64,000 bases of DNA from CALEAR01 sp035301485 (GCA_035301485.1 DATGUF010000023.1:12464-76463); one strand, 5' to 3'; positions 51,712 to 61,634 are shown, numbered from the stretch's first letter. Program-made: numbers and translations. Notes: generated from the sequence alone by a model not told the origin.

Positions 51712-52749
51712 CTACTTAAATTTATCTGGCTGCTCGGCACGTTCACGCGCTGCTTCAAGTGATACCACTCCACTTTTAACCAAATCTTGTAAGCTTTGGT
51801 CTAATGTTTTCATACCTATGCTTGCGCCTGTTTGAATAGCTGAATACATTTGCGCTACTTTTTCTTCGCGGATCAAGTTACGAATAGCGGGGGTGCCAAT
51901 CATAATTTCATGTGCAGCCACACGCCCGCCCCCCACTTTCTTCAACAAGGTTTGTGATATTACTGCACTGAGCGATTCAGACAGCATGGAGCGCACCATG
52001 GATTTTTCCGCTGCTGGAAAGACATCCACCACACGGTCAATGGTTTTGGCGGCTGAACTGGTGTGCAACGTAGCGAATACTAAGTGCCCCGTTTCCGCTG
52101 CGGTTAACGCTAAACGGATCGTTTCTAAATCTCGTAACTCACCTACAAGAATAATATCTGGGTCTTCACGTAACGCTGAACGCAAAGCATTTGAGAAGCT
52201 GTGCGTATCCCGATGTACCTCACGTTGGTTGATGAGGCTTTTCTTCGATTCATGCACAAATTCGATGGGGTCTTCGATGGTCAGGATGTGCATTTGTTTA
52301 TGGGTATTAATGTAATCGATCATGGCGGCTAAGGTAGTGGATTTACCCGAACCTGTGGCACCGGTAACCAACACGATGCCTCTTGGCACATCCGCAATCC
52401 GTTTAAACACATCGCCCATGCCTAACTCATCTAGCGTTAATACACGCGAAGGAATAGTACGGAACACGGCGGCGGCGCCGCGGTTTTGAACAAACACGTT
52501 AACCCGAAAACGCGCTAAACCTGGTACTTCAAAAGAAAAGTCCGTTTCTAAATGCTCTTCATACTCTTTGCGCTGTTGGTCGTTCATGATGTCGTAGATC
52601 AACGCGTGAGTAGTTTTATGGTCAAGTGGTGGTAAATTTACCCTACGCACTTCACCATCCACTCTGACCATTGGTGGCAACCCTGCGGACAAGTGCAAGT
52701 CCGATGCTCCATTTTTGGCACTAAAAGCCAGTAATTCAGTTATATCCAT
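51712..52749 (-). CDS. pilT: Type IV pilus retraction ATPase PilT
   Basis: The 345-residue ATPase has an N-terminal PAS-like domain (ELLAFSAKNGASDLHLSAGLPP), Walker A TGATGSGKST, Asp box TIEDPIEFVHES, Walker B DPDIILVGELRDLETI, His box TGHLVFATLHTSS and the PilT-specific AIRNLIREEK. It powers pilus depolymerisation for twitching and DNA uptake. Its start faces proC across a 208-base gap. In pseudomonads yggS lies between them; it is missing here. Confidence 0.96.
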   Translation of the reverse strand: MDITELLAFSAKNGASDLHLSAGLPPMVRVDGEVRRVNLPPLDHKTTHALIYDIMNDQQRKEYEEHLETDFSFEVPGLARFRVNVFVQNRGAAAVFRTIPSRVLTLDELGMGDVFKRIADVPRGIVLVTGATGSGKSTTLAAMIDYINTHKQMHILTIEDPIEFVHESKKSLINQREVHRDTHSFSNALRSALREDPDIILVGELRDLETIRLALTAAETGHLVFATLHTSSAAKTIDRVVDVFPAAEKSMVRSMLSESLSAVISQTLLKKVGGGRVAAHEIMIGTPAIRNLIREEKVAQMYSAIQTGASIGMKTLDQSLQDLVKSGVVSLEAARERAEQPDKFK

Positions 52750-52957
52750 GAAGATTGAATACCTTGGTTAAAGTCTGTGGAAATGGCTCTCGGGCCTGAT
52801 TCTTATTTGGTATCATAGCTGTTTTCTAGCCTTGGTAAGGGCTATAAGCCATCCAATGCTGATTTTATAGCACTTACGTTACCCCGACAGGGGTAGAGGT
52901 TCAATACAAAACTGAACAGCCACTTGGCTAAACTATCACAGCTTGTAGGAGCAAGGC

Positions 52958-53764
52958 ATGACAAACATCACCATCGGCTTTATTGGTGCGGGCAATATGG
53001 CCGCCAGCATTGTGGGCGGGCTGCTCGCAGAAGGCCATGCACCAGAGCGCATCTGGCTTAACGACATTGCAGCAAGCCGCTTAGATGAGCTAGAGCAACA
53101 GTTTAAGGTTAACACTAGCTTAAACTACAGTGATTTTGTCGCCCAATGCGATGTCATCGTACTCGCCGTAAAGCCACAGAACATGGAAGAGGTTTGCCAA
53201 GCCCTGCAAACGGCATTACCCACTCCCTTACCACTGATCATTTCTATTGCTGCGGGCGTAACCGTTTCACGCTTACAAAGCTGGTTAGGAGCCGCCCCCG
53301 TGGTACGTGCCATGCCCAACACTCCTGCTTTAGTACAAACGGGCGCCACCGGCCTTTATGCCAGCACTGAAGTTACCGCAGAACAACATCAGCAAGCAGA
53401 ACAGCTACTAAACAGTGTGGGCATCAGTGTATGGTTAAGCGACGAAGCACAAATGGATGCTGTCACAGCGGTATCAGGCTCTGGCCCTGCTTATTTTTTC
53501 TTGCTCATGGAGCACATGATAGCCAGTGGGCAAGCATTAGGACTTGATGAAAGTACGGCCCGCCAACTGGTACTACAAACAGCCCTAGGCGCAGCTACAT
53601 TGGCCAGTAACAGTGAAGAGCCGCCTAGCGTGCTACGTGAGCGGGTAACTTCGCCGGGTGGCACCACCGCCGCAGCGCTCAACACCTTCATGCAAGGAGG
53701 GTTTGATACCTTAGTGGCGGATGCCCTTGCCGCGGCCAAACGCCGCTCTGAAGAACTCGCTTAA
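52958..53764 (+). CDS. proC: Pyrroline-5-carboxylate reductase
   Basis: The 268-residue NAD(P)H-dependent enzyme makes proline from pyrroline-5-carboxylate. It shows the Rossmann motif IGFIGAGNMAASIVGGLL, then VVRAMPNTPALVQTG, AVSGSGPAYFFLLMEHM and the C-terminal SPGGTTAAALNTF. TAGGAGC precedes the ATG. yggT follows after 26 bases, a conserved neighbour. Confidence 0.96.
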   Translation: MTNITIGFIGAGNMAASIVGGLLAEGHAPERIWLNDIAASRLDELEQQFKVNTSLNYSDFVAQCDVIVLAVKPQNMEEVCQALQTALPTPLPLIISIAAGVTVSRLQSWLGAAPVVRAMPNTPALVQTGATGLYASTEVTAEQHQQAEQLLNSVGISVWLSDEAQMDAVTAVSGSGPAYFFLLMEHMIASGQALGLDESTARQLVLQTALGAATLASNSEEPPSVLRERVTSPGGTTAAALNTFMQGGFDTLVADALAAAKRRSEELA

Positions 53765-53790
53765 CCACAGGCCTTAATACAGGAGCTTTT

Positions 53791-54324
53791 ATGAATACGC
53801 CCGGCGCATTTAATTTTCTTATCTCTGTTGTTTTTGATTTTGCTATTTTTTTATTTTTAACACGTTTCCTATTACAGCTCGTGCAAGCAGATTTCTATAA
53901 CCCTATTTCTCAACAAGTGGTTCGCTTCACACACCCTATACTCGGCCCTCTTCAACGGCTTATTCCTGCCGTAGGGCGTTTTAATTTAGCAGCTTTACTC
54001 ATCATTTTTGCTTTGTTGATTGGTAAGTTAGTGGTGTACTTTTCCTTCCAAGGCTTTTCAGTGAACGGGCAAGTGCTTTTACTATTAAGTATCAAGCAAT
54101 CAGCTGACTTACTCTTAAGATACCTTTACTGGGCTGTGATCGCGCGTGTTATCCTCAGTTGGATCGCGCCTGACCCACGCCAACCTTTTACCGCTATTGT
54201 GGCCGATATTACTGAACCGCTCATGGCGCCAGTACGAAACATTCTACCGTCCTTAGGCGGCTTAGATTTCAGCCCCATTGTGGTGTTGTTAGGCCTACAA
54301 TTTTTACGTGTTTTATTTGCATAA
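53791..54324 (+). CDS. yggT: YggT family membrane protein
   Basis: The 177-residue protein consists of two YggT repeats, each with a pair of membrane helices and the motif seen in TRFLLQLVQADFYNPISQQVVRFTHPIL and WAVIARVILSWIAPDPRQPF ... ITEPLMAPVRNILP. Relatives in plants and cyanobacteria (CCB3/YlmG) act in cytochrome b6f assembly and nucleoid organisation; the proteobacterial function is unknown. CAGGAG precedes the start. Its TAA shares one base with the ATG of the DUF167 gene. Confidence 0.93.
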   Translation: MNTPGAFNFLISVVFDFAIFLFLTRFLLQLVQADFYNPISQQVVRFTHPILGPLQRLIPAVGRFNLAALLIIFALLIGKLVVYFSFQGFSVNGQVLLLLSIKQSADLLLRYLYWAVIARVILSWIAPDPRQPFTAIVADITEPLMAPVRNILPSLGGLDFSPIVVLLGLQFLRVLFA

Positions 54325-54650
54325 TGAGTACAGCTATTTGGGAAGGCAGTGATTTACTGCTGCAGTGTTATCTACAGCCTCGTGCAAGCCGCACAGAAAT
54401 TACTGGCTTGCACGACGGCGCGTTGCGTATCCGCATTTCTGCGCCGCCCGTAGACAATGCTGCCAATAAGGAATTGATTGATTTTTTTGCGAAACAACTG
54501 AAGTTGCCGAAACGGCAAATCACGATTGAGAGCGGCGCCACAGGAAGGCGCAAAAGGATCAGGCTAGCGGGTTTGGGGCGTTTACCTAAAGTGCTCCAAA
54601 CACACCTGCCTGATGCCCCTATAAAGCCACCAACCGGGCGTACTGGTTAA
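54324..54650 (+). CDS. yggU: DUF167/YggU family protein (UPF0235)
   Basis: The 108-residue protein matches the small DUF167 fold: LQPRASRTEITGLHDGALRIRI, APPVDNAANKELIDFFAK, and ITIESGATGRRKRIRLAG. The function is unknown. It overlaps yggT at the start codon and its last 32 bases overlap the 3' end of uvrD on the opposite strand. Confidence 0.92.
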   Translation: MSTAIWEGSDLLLQCYLQPRASRTEITGLHDGALRIRISAPPVDNAANKELIDFFAKQLKLPKRQITIESGATGRRKRIRLAGLGRLPKVLQTHLPDAPIKPPTGRTG

Positions 54651-56787
54651 CAAGCCACTTGCTTCCCTCGCGGTCAAAGTTCACCTGTACCCTTGCGTTG
54701 GGGCCGCGGCCTTCAAAATGCAAAATCGTGCCCTCACCAAACCTTGGGTGGCGCACGCGCATACCCAACTGGAAACCACCGCTGCCTTCGTCAGACAAGC
54801 CGGTTTTCACCGCCGCAACAGGACGGCTTGCACGGGTGCTACGCAAGCGAATATCTTGCAATAGCTCAGCAGGTATTTCGCGCAAAAAACGCGACGGCGA
54901 GTTAAAGGTTTCCTTACCATACAAACGACGGCTTTCAGCATAAGTAAGATAAAGCTCACGCATAGCACGGGTAATGCCCACGTAGCACAAGCGGCGTTCT
55001 TCCGCCAAGCCATCGGGGTTATCCATAGACATTTGGTGCGGAAACAACCCTTCCTCCATGCCCGCTACAAACACCACAGGAAACTCGAGCCCTTTTGCTG
55101 AGTGCATCGTCATCATTTGCACCGCATCTTCATTTTCATCGGCTTGGTGATCACCCGCCTCTAACGCCGCATGGTCTAAGAAAGCCACCAAAACATCTTG
55201 GCCATCTTCCACTTCCTCATCACCAAACTGGCGAGTTGCAGTAACAAATTCTTTTAAGTTATCAACACGCTGCTCCGCACGTTCACCTTTTTCTTGTTTA
55301 TAGAACGCGAGCAAACCCGATTTATCGAGCACTAATTCTGTTCGCTCCCATAGGGCCTTGCCTTCCGATTGTGCGGTGATTGAACTTAACAAATTCAAAA
55401 AATCGGCAACGGCATTAGCAGCACGCCCACTCAACGCCTGCTGAGCAACAAGCTGCTGCGCTGCAGCGTATAAACTCACATTTTCAGCGCGGGCCACTTC
55501 ACGAATCCGCTCTACGGTACGTGCACCAATACCCCGCGTGGGCTTATTCACCACTCGCTCAAAAGAAGGGTCTGCATGGGGATTAATCGTTAAGCGCAAA
55601 TATGAGAGCGTATCTTTAATTTCTGCACGTTCATAAAAGCGGTGGCCGCCATAAATGCGATAGCTAATACCTTGCTGCATAAAGGCTTCTTCAAGCACCC
55701 GTGATTGCGCGTTAGAACGATATAGCACAGCCATTTCGCTACGTTTCAAGCTGCCTTGCTGCAATAAATCTTTGATGCGGCCTGCGATGAAACGTGCTTC
55801 ATCAATTTCATTAAAACCGGCGTAAAGCTTAATGGCTTCCCCTTCGCCTGCCTCTGTCCATAAATTTTTACCTAGCCGCCCTGGGTTATTGGCAATAACG
55901 TTATTGGCTGCTTGCAAAATGGTTTCTGTGGAACGGTAGTTTTGCTCTAAACGAATTGTGTATAAGTTGGGGTAGGTGTCGTTTAAATGATGGATGTTTT
56001 CCACCTTGGCACCGCGCCAACCGTAAATCGATTGGTCGTCATCGCCCACTATAGTTAGGCCTGCATTGGCCCCTGCTATCAGTTGTAGCCACGCATATTG
56101 GATGGCGTTCGTATCCTGAAATTCATCTACTAAAATATGCTGGAAACGTTCTTGGTAATACTGGCGCAAATCGTCGTTATCGCGGATCAATTCCAACGCC
56201 CGCAAAAGAAGCTCATTAAAATCAACTAGAGATTGTTGCTGACACAAAGCTTCATAATCAGCGTACAAGCGCTGCATGGTTTGGCTATATAGATCACGGC
56301 CTGGCACCACATGGGCAGCTCTTAAGCCTTCGTCTTTTTGCCCATTGATGTACCACTGCACTTGCCGTGCAGGCCAACGTTTTTCATCTAGCTGATGCTC
56401 AGCCAAAATACGTTTGATTAAACGTTGTTGGTCATCACTATCTATAATTTCAAAGGTTTCTGTAAGCCCTGCTTGTTGCCAATGACGACGCAACAAACGA
56501 TGTGCAATACCGTGAAAGGTGCCCACCCACATGCTTTGTGTGGGAGCGTCAATCAGTTCGGCAATGCGCTGGCGCATTTCTGCCGCAGCTTTGTTGGTAA
56601 AAGTAACCGCTAAAATGCCGTATGGAGAACATTGCCCTGTGCTAACTAACCAGGCAATACGGTGCACTAGTACGCGTGTTTTACCGGAACCCGCTCCAGC
56701 TAACACCAAAAGATGTTGGTGCTCAGCTGCCACAGCTTCACGTTGGGCATCGTTTAAATCATTCAATAGGTGTGAAACATCTTCCAT
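54619..56787 (-). CDS. uvrD: DNA helicase II UvrD
   Basis: The 722-residue SF1A helicase has Walker A AGAGSGKTRVLVHR (residues 30-43), TFTNKAAAEMRQRI, the DEFQDTNAIQYAW motif II, VGDDDQSIYGWRGA, YRS motif IV, and MTMHSAKGLEFPVVFVAG. The C-terminus ends in the Tudor-like GMRVRHPRFGEGTILHFEGRG, which separates UvrD/PcrA from Rep. It acts in mismatch and nucleotide-excision repair. A mgtE terminator lies immediately upstream. Confidence 0.96.
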   Translation of the reverse strand: MEDVSHLLNDLNDAQREAVAAEHQHLLVLAGAGSGKTRVLVHRIAWLVSTGQCSPYGILAVTFTNKAAAEMRQRIAELIDAPTQSMWVGTFHGIAHRLLRRHWQQAGLTETFEIIDSDDQQRLIKRILAEHQLDEKRWPARQVQWYINGQKDEGLRAAHVVPGRDLYSQTMQRLYADYEALCQQQSLVDFNELLLRALELIRDNDDLRQYYQERFQHILVDEFQDTNAIQYAWLQLIAGANAGLTIVGDDDQSIYGWRGAKVENIHHLNDTYPNLYTIRLEQNYRSTETILQAANNVIANNPGRLGKNLWTEAGEGEAIKLYAGFNEIDEARFIAGRIKDLLQQGSLKRSEMAVLYRSNAQSRVLEEAFMQQGISYRIYGGHRFYERAEIKDTLSYLRLTINPHADPSFERVVNKPTRGIGARTVERIREVARAENVSLYAAAQQLVAQQALSGRAANAVADFLNLLSSITAQSEGKALWERTELVLDKSGLLAFYKQEKGERAEQRVDNLKEFVTATRQFGDEEVEDGQDVLVAFLDHAALEAGDHQADENEDAVQMMTMHSAKGLEFPVVFVAGMEEGLFPHQMSMDNPDGLAEERRLCYVGITRAMRELYLTYAESRRLYGKETFNSPSRFLREIPAELLQDIRLRSTRASRPVAAVKTGLSDEGSGGFQLGMRVRHPRFGEGTILHFEGRGPNARVQVNFDREGSKWLVNQYARLVAL

Positions 56788-56841
56788 GGATACATTTTCT
56801 ACAAAAGCAGGGTTTCGTTTGCGCAGAGCAAACGGTGATAA

Positions 56842-56863
56842 AAGCCCGCGTGGAAGCGGGCTC
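56842..56863 (-). terminator. Intrinsic terminator after mgtE
   Basis: On the minus strand AGCCCGC (56862-56856) pairs with GCGGGCT (56849-56843) around a 6-base loop and runs into TTTTA. It is 12 bases after the mgtE stop and upstream of uvrD. Confidence 0.85.
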
Positions 56864-56874
56864 CAATGAGAATA

Positions 56875-58227
56875 TTAACCTAAGCCGAGCATCACTGTGG
56901 CGATGCCAAAGTAAATCAGCACCCCAGAGACGTCTGCAATAGTGGTAATAAGAGGAGTACTCGCTGTGGCTGGATCAAAATTTAACTTATTCAACAGCAA
57001 TGGCAAACCCATACCGATAAGGCTGCCCACCATCACCACAATAATCATGGTTAGCGATACCACCAAAGCAATATCAGGGCCTGCGCGAAAGTAGCCTACT
57101 GCCATTACAGCCAACGCCATGGTTAACCCCAGCGCTGTGGCAACGAATATTTCTTTACTGATCAGCTTGCCCCAATCTCTCGCTGTAACATCGCCCGTGG
57201 CCATACCACGCACCATTAGCGTTGCAGATTGTGAACCCGCATTACCGGCACTGGCTACCAGCAGAGGCATAAAAAACAGCAGCGCGATATGGGCTGCAAT
57301 TGTCTCTTCAAAATACGCGATGCCTGCACCCGTGAAAATATTGGCGAACACCAATATCACCAACCAATGAACGCGCGAGCGGTACAGATCAAGCGGCTTC
57401 GCATCACTGAAATTCACTTCCAGTTTACTGATGTTAGCACCACGGTGGATATCATCCGTTGTCTCAGCTTCTTGTACGTCCATGGCATCGTCATAGGTAA
57501 CAATGCCCACCAACTTCCCTGCTGCATCCACAATGGGTAAAGCGAGTAAATCGTAACGTGAGATCAAACGAGCTACTTCTCGCTGCTCTTCGTTCACAAA
57601 GGCGCTGACGATGTCTGTGGTCATGAGATCGTCCACGAGAACATTACCGGCGGCCACGATCAATTCGCGTAAGGAGACAACCCCCATCAATTGATGCGTG
57701 TGGTCTAAAACATATACTTGGTAAATGGTTTCTTTATCAGGCGCCGTGCGACGAATAACATCTAATGCTTCGCCCACCGTCATGCCCACATTCGCCCATA
57801 CGTAATCTGAGCTCATGATGGCACCCGCCGAGCCGTCTTCATAACTCGCTAAACGGCGGATATCTTCACGTTCTTCCCAAGCTAAACGCTGAAATAGCTG
57901 CTGCTTGCGAACCTCATCTAGAACATTAAAAAGATCTGCACGTTCATCTGAAGGCATATGAGTGACGAGCTCGGACAGCTGCCCAGCCGTCATCATGGGG
58001 GCAATGGCTTCCTGTAATGAAAGAGGTAAATAACCAAATACTTCTGCTCGGCGTTCAATGGTTTGTGTTAACAACACGTCCACTTCTTCACCAGGCAAAA
58101 CAATCTCAGCAATAAAATCAGCGAGATCAGGGATATTTACATCAGCCGTCAGCGTGGCCACTCGTTCCATATCCGCGCTGGCTAAAGCATCTGTTAATGC
58201 AACTGCTAACTGCTTATCAAGCATCAT
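56875..58227 (-). CDS. mgtE: Magnesium transporter MgtE
   Basis: The 450-residue protein has the MgtE order: N-terminal superhelical domain (about 1-130), tandem CBS domains (about 132-255, MSSDYVWANVGMTVGEALDVIRR and LMTTDIVSAFVNEEQREVARL), a plug helix and five membrane helices. The pore motif GNAGSQSATLMVRGMATGD and PLLLNKLNFDPATASTPLITTIADVSG are conserved. It is a Mg2+-gated Mg2+ channel. It runs codirectionally between glmU and uvrD with its own terminator. Confidence 0.95.
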   Translation of the reverse strand: MMLDKQLAVALTDALASADMERVATLTADVNIPDLADFIAEIVLPGEEVDVLLTQTIERRAEVFGYLPLSLQEAIAPMMTAGQLSELVTHMPSDERADLFNVLDEVRKQQLFQRLAWEEREDIRRLASYEDGSAGAIMSSDYVWANVGMTVGEALDVIRRTAPDKETIYQVYVLDHTHQLMGVVSLRELIVAAGNVLVDDLMTTDIVSAFVNEEQREVARLISRYDLLALPIVDAAGKLVGIVTYDDAMDVQEAETTDDIHRGANISKLEVNFSDAKPLDLYRSRVHWLVILVFANIFTGAGIAYFEETIAAHIALLFFMPLLVASAGNAGSQSATLMVRGMATGDVTARDWGKLISKEIFVATALGLTMALAVMAVGYFRAGPDIALVVSLTMIIVVMVGSLIGMGLPLLLNKLNFDPATASTPLITTIADVSGVLIYFGIATVMLGLG

Positions 58228-58313
58228 GCCCCCTACCGCTTAGCTTCAATTAAACAACGAGTATAACACCGCTATAGAATGGCTAACGACACTTTAGCCA
58301 CTCATTTAAACGT

Positions 58314-59678
58314 TTATTTCGATTTTTTTGTGGGCCTTTCCCAACCCGTAATGGCACGCTGCTTCGCACGGGTGAGGGCCAGTTCATTAGGCTGCACATC
58401 TGCGGTAATAACGCTGCCCGCTCCCACCGTGGCATTCGCGCCCACTGTTACGGGTGCCACCAAACTCGTGTTGGAGCCGATAAACGCATTATCTTCGATG
58501 GTGGTGAGATGCTTGTTGGCACCATCGTAGTTACAGGTAATAGTGCCGGCTCCCACGTTAACATCGGCGCCTAAACGAGCGTCTCCAACATAGCTTAAGT
58601 GATTAATTTTGCTAGCTTTCCCCACAATGGCTGCTTTTGTTTCAACAAAATTCCCCACTTTTACTTTCTCAGAGAGCTGTGTGCCAGGGCGTAGGCGGGC
58701 AAACGGGCCAATGTTACAGGCTTCTCCCACCACGCTATCCTCAATAATTGAGTGCGCTTCAACCACTGTGTTAGCGCCAATGGTGCTGTTTTTGATTACG
58801 CAGTGTGGCCCAATGACTACGTTTTCACCCAATGTCACTTCACCCTCAAGCACAACACCCACATCAAGCGTCACATCTTGCCCTACGACCACATTACCGC
58901 GCACATCTAGGCGGGCAGGGTCTAATACCGTAGCCCCCTGTTGCATGAGGGTAGTGGCCATATTTTTTTGGTAAATACGCTCTAAACGAGCCAACTGTGT
59001 TCTATCGTTTACACCATCCACTTCCCAAGGCTGAGAAGGTTGATGCGCTGCCACGGTAATACCATTCTCAACCGCTAAAGAAATAACATCGGTGAGGTAA
59101 TATTCACCTTGGGCATTACTGTTAGAAAGTTGAGGCAATACTTTTTCTAATAATTCACGGCGGCAGGCCAAAATACCTGTATTAATTTCGTTAATCGCTA
59201 ACTGCGCTTCAGTGGCGTCTTTTTGTTCCACAATAGCCTGCACTTCGCCTTGCTCATTACGAATAATACGACCGTAACCTTGAGGGTCTTCCATGGTGAG
59301 TGTGAGCAACGCCATTTGCTTATCGTTCACTAACTCGAGTAACTCTAATAAGGTATTTGGCTGAATAAGGGGAACGTCACCATAAAGTACCAACACGTTA
59401 TCAGCTTTCACTTCTGGCATCGCTTGCGCTACTGCGTGGCCTGTACCTAGTTGTTCGGCTTGCTCTGCCCACTGCAGCTGCCAATCACTCATGTGATCGC
59501 GTACCACGTCACCCGCATGGCCATATACCACAATAGTTTGCGCCACATTGATGCTTTGGGCTGTGCCAGCCACATGAGTCAACATACTGCGTCCTGCAAT
59601 GCCATGTAATACTTTGGGGAGCTTAGAGCGCATGCGGGTACCCTTACCCGCAGCTAAAATAACGGCTGCTACATTCAT
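58314..59678 (-). CDS. glmU: Bifunctional GlmU (uridyltransferase / GlcN-1-P acetyltransferase)
   Basis: The 454-residue enzyme makes UDP-GlcNAc. The N-terminal half has the nucleotidyltransferase motif LAAGKGTRMRSKLPKVLHGIAG and YGDVPLIQP. The C-terminal half is a left-handed beta-helix of hexapeptide repeats with TKAAIVGKASKINHLSYVGDARLGADVNVGAGTITCNYDGANKHLT. It lies downstream of the atp operon on the same strand, after a strong terminator, so it probably has its own promoter. In many genomes glmS follows; here mgtE does. Confidence 0.97.
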   Translation of the reverse strand: MNVAAVILAAGKGTRMRSKLPKVLHGIAGRSMLTHVAGTAQSINVAQTIVVYGHAGDVVRDHMSDWQLQWAEQAEQLGTGHAVAQAMPEVKADNVLVLYGDVPLIQPNTLLELLELVNDKQMALLTLTMEDPQGYGRIIRNEQGEVQAIVEQKDATEAQLAINEINTGILACRRELLEKVLPQLSNSNAQGEYYLTDVISLAVENGITVAAHQPSQPWEVDGVNDRTQLARLERIYQKNMATTLMQQGATVLDPARLDVRGNVVVGQDVTLDVGVVLEGEVTLGENVVIGPHCVIKNSTIGANTVVEAHSIIEDSVVGEACNIGPFARLRPGTQLSEKVKVGNFVETKAAIVGKASKINHLSYVGDARLGADVNVGAGTITCNYDGANKHLTTIEDNAFIGSNTSLVAPVTVGANATVGAGSVITADVQPNELALTRAKQRAITGWERPTKKSK

Positions 59679-59709
59679 CCCATTCCCTCGCTTATTCTTC
59701 TAACAATAA

Positions 59710-59739
59710 AAAAAGGGGCAGCAAGCGCCGCCCCTTTTT
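59710..59739. terminator. Bidirectional terminator at the end of the atp operon
   Basis: AAAAAGGGGC (59710-59719) pairs perfectly with GCCCCTTTTT (59730-59739) around a 10-base loop, with T-runs on both strands. It lies 22 bases after the atpC stop and 31 bases before glmU. Confidence 0.92.
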
Positions 59740-59761
59740 AGGATATACCACGCTAACAGTA

Positions 59762-60190
59762 TTATTTAGCGCCATATTTCTTTTTCAACTGTCGAATGGT
59801 GCGCAATTGCGCTACCGATTCTGCCAGCTGAGTGGCTGCAGTGGTGTAATCTAGCTCAGACTGCTTGCCTTCGATAACCTCGAGGGCGCGTTGACGAGCT
59901 TCTTCTGCTGCCGCTTCATCAATGTCTTTCGCGCGCGCCGCAGCATCCGCTAATAGCGTTACTACTTTCGGCTGCACTTCAAGATAGCCACCATTGACGT
60001 AAAATACTTCTTCAGTATCGTCGGCCATTATCACGCGCACAGGGCCTGGCTTTAAGCCAGTTAACAGTGGGGTGTGGCCAGGCAAAATACCTAGCTCACC
60101 CTCTGTACCTGTTGCGACGATCATTTTCACCGCACCTGAAAACAGTGGCTCCTCTGCACTGACGATCTCACAATGTAAGGTTTTCGCCAT
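59762..60190 (-). CDS. atpC: F1 ATP synthase epsilon subunit
   Basis: The 142-residue protein has the beta-sandwich N-terminal domain (LHCEIVSAEEPLFSGAVKMIVATGTEGELGILPGHTPLLTGLKPG) and a C-terminal two-helix domain. It couples the rotor to the catalytic head and can inhibit ATPase activity. It is the last gene of the operon, 25 bases after atpD. Confidence 0.96.
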   Translation of the reverse strand: MAKTLHCEIVSAEEPLFSGAVKMIVATGTEGELGILPGHTPLLTGLKPGPVRVIMADDTEEVFYVNGGYLEVQPKVVTLLADAAARAKDIDEAAAEEARQRALEVIEGKQSELDYTTAATQLAESVAQLRTIRQLKKKYGAK

Positions 60191-60215
60191 GGGACTCTCC
60201 CTGATTCAGGGCAGC

Positions 60216-61601
60216 TTAGCTAGCCTGCCTTTTGTTGTAGCTCTCGAGAACTTCGTCGATAGAGCCTTTCATGTAGAAATCTTGCTCTGGAATGTGGTCG
60301 TATTCACCAGAGAGAATTCCTTTAAAGCCTGCGATGGTTTCTGTTAGAGAAACGTACTTACCAGGTGCACCGGTAAACACTTCCGCTACGAAGAAAGGCT
60401 GAGACAGGAAGCGCTCAATTTTACGTGCACGCATTACAGTCGTTTTATCTTCTTCGGAGAGTTCATCCATACCGAGAATAGCGATAATATCTTTTAGTTC
60501 GCTGTAACGCTGTAGTACGGTTTGTACGCCACGTGCTACTTCGTAGTGTTCGTCACCAATCACTAGTGGATCGAGCTGACGAGAAGTAGAGTCTAGCGGA
60601 TCAATCGCTGGGTAAATACCACGTGCGGCAATATCACGGCTTAGTACAACCGTTGCGTCTAAGTGAGCAAACGTTGTAGCTGGGGATGGGTCAGTTAAGT
60701 CATCCGCAGGTACGTAAACGGCTTGCACCGATGTAATAGAACCTTGCTTCGTGGAAGTAATACGTTCCTGCAATACACCCATCTCTTCAGCTAGCGTAGG
60801 CTGATAACCTACCGCTGAAGGCATACGGCCTAACAATGCAGATACTTCGGTACCCGCTAGGGTGTAACGGTAAATGTTGTCAATAAACAACAGTACATCA
60901 CGGCCTTCATCACGGAATTTTTCCGCCATGGTTAAGCCGGTTAGTGCAACACGTAAACGGTTACCAGGTGGCTCGTTCATCTGACCGTATACTAGGGATA
61001 CTTTGTCTAGTACGTCAGAATCTTTCATCTCGTGGTAGAAGTCGTTACCTTCACGAGTACGCTCACCAACACCGGCGAACACTGAGAAACCTTCGTGCTC
61101 AATCGCGATGTTACGGATGAGTTCCATCATGTTTACGGTTTTACCAACACCCGCACCACCGAACAGACCTACTTTACCACCCTTAGCAAATGGGCAAACG
61201 AGGTCAATAACTTTAATACCGGTTTCTAGCAGTTCGTTACCACCTGCTTGTTCGGCGTAAGTAGGCGCTTTACGGTGAATAGGCATACGCTCTTCTTCAC
61301 CAATGGGGCCTGCTTCATCAATGGGGCGACCTAATACGTCCATAATACGACCGAGGGTTTTGGTACCCACAGGTACTTCGATTGGACCATTTGTGCTCGT
61401 TACGCTCAAGCCACGCTTCAACCCTTCGGTGGAGCCCATGGCAATGGTGCGCACGATGCCGTCGCCGAGCTGCTGTTGAACTTCAAGAACGGTCTCTGTG
61501 CCGTCCACATTCAGCGCGTCATAAATATTTGGCACGTTATCGCGGGAAAATTCCACGTCGATTACCGCACCGATAATTTGAACAATACGACCGCTACTCA
61601 T
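60216..61601 (-). CDS. atpD: F1 ATP synthase beta subunit
   Basis: The 461-residue catalytic subunit has the P-loop GGAGVGKTV, the catalytic glutamate stretch GVGERTREGNDFYHEM, the DELSEED-type segment (GMDELSEEDKTTV) and PAIDPLDSTSRQLDP. It alternates with alpha in the F1 hexamer. It begins 33 bases after atpG. Confidence 0.98.
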   Translation of the reverse strand: MSSGRIVQIIGAVIDVEFSRDNVPNIYDALNVDGTETVLEVQQQLGDGIVRTIAMGSTEGLKRGLSVTSTNGPIEVPVGTKTLGRIMDVLGRPIDEAGPIGEEERMPIHRKAPTYAEQAGGNELLETGIKVIDLVCPFAKGGKVGLFGGAGVGKTVNMMELIRNIAIEHEGFSVFAGVGERTREGNDFYHEMKDSDVLDKVSLVYGQMNEPPGNRLRVALTGLTMAEKFRDEGRDVLLFIDNIYRYTLAGTEVSALLGRMPSAVGYQPTLAEEMGVLQERITSTKQGSITSVQAVYVPADDLTDPSPATTFAHLDATVVLSRDIAARGIYPAIDPLDSTSRQLDPLVIGDEHYEVARGVQTVLQRYSELKDIIAILGMDELSEEDKTTVMRARKIERFLSQPFFVAEVFTGAPGKYVSLTETIAGFKGILSGEYDHIPEQDFYMKGSIDEVLESYNKRQAS

Positions 61602-61634
61602 GCTTGCATCCTCTTGGCTTGTATGCCACCACGG

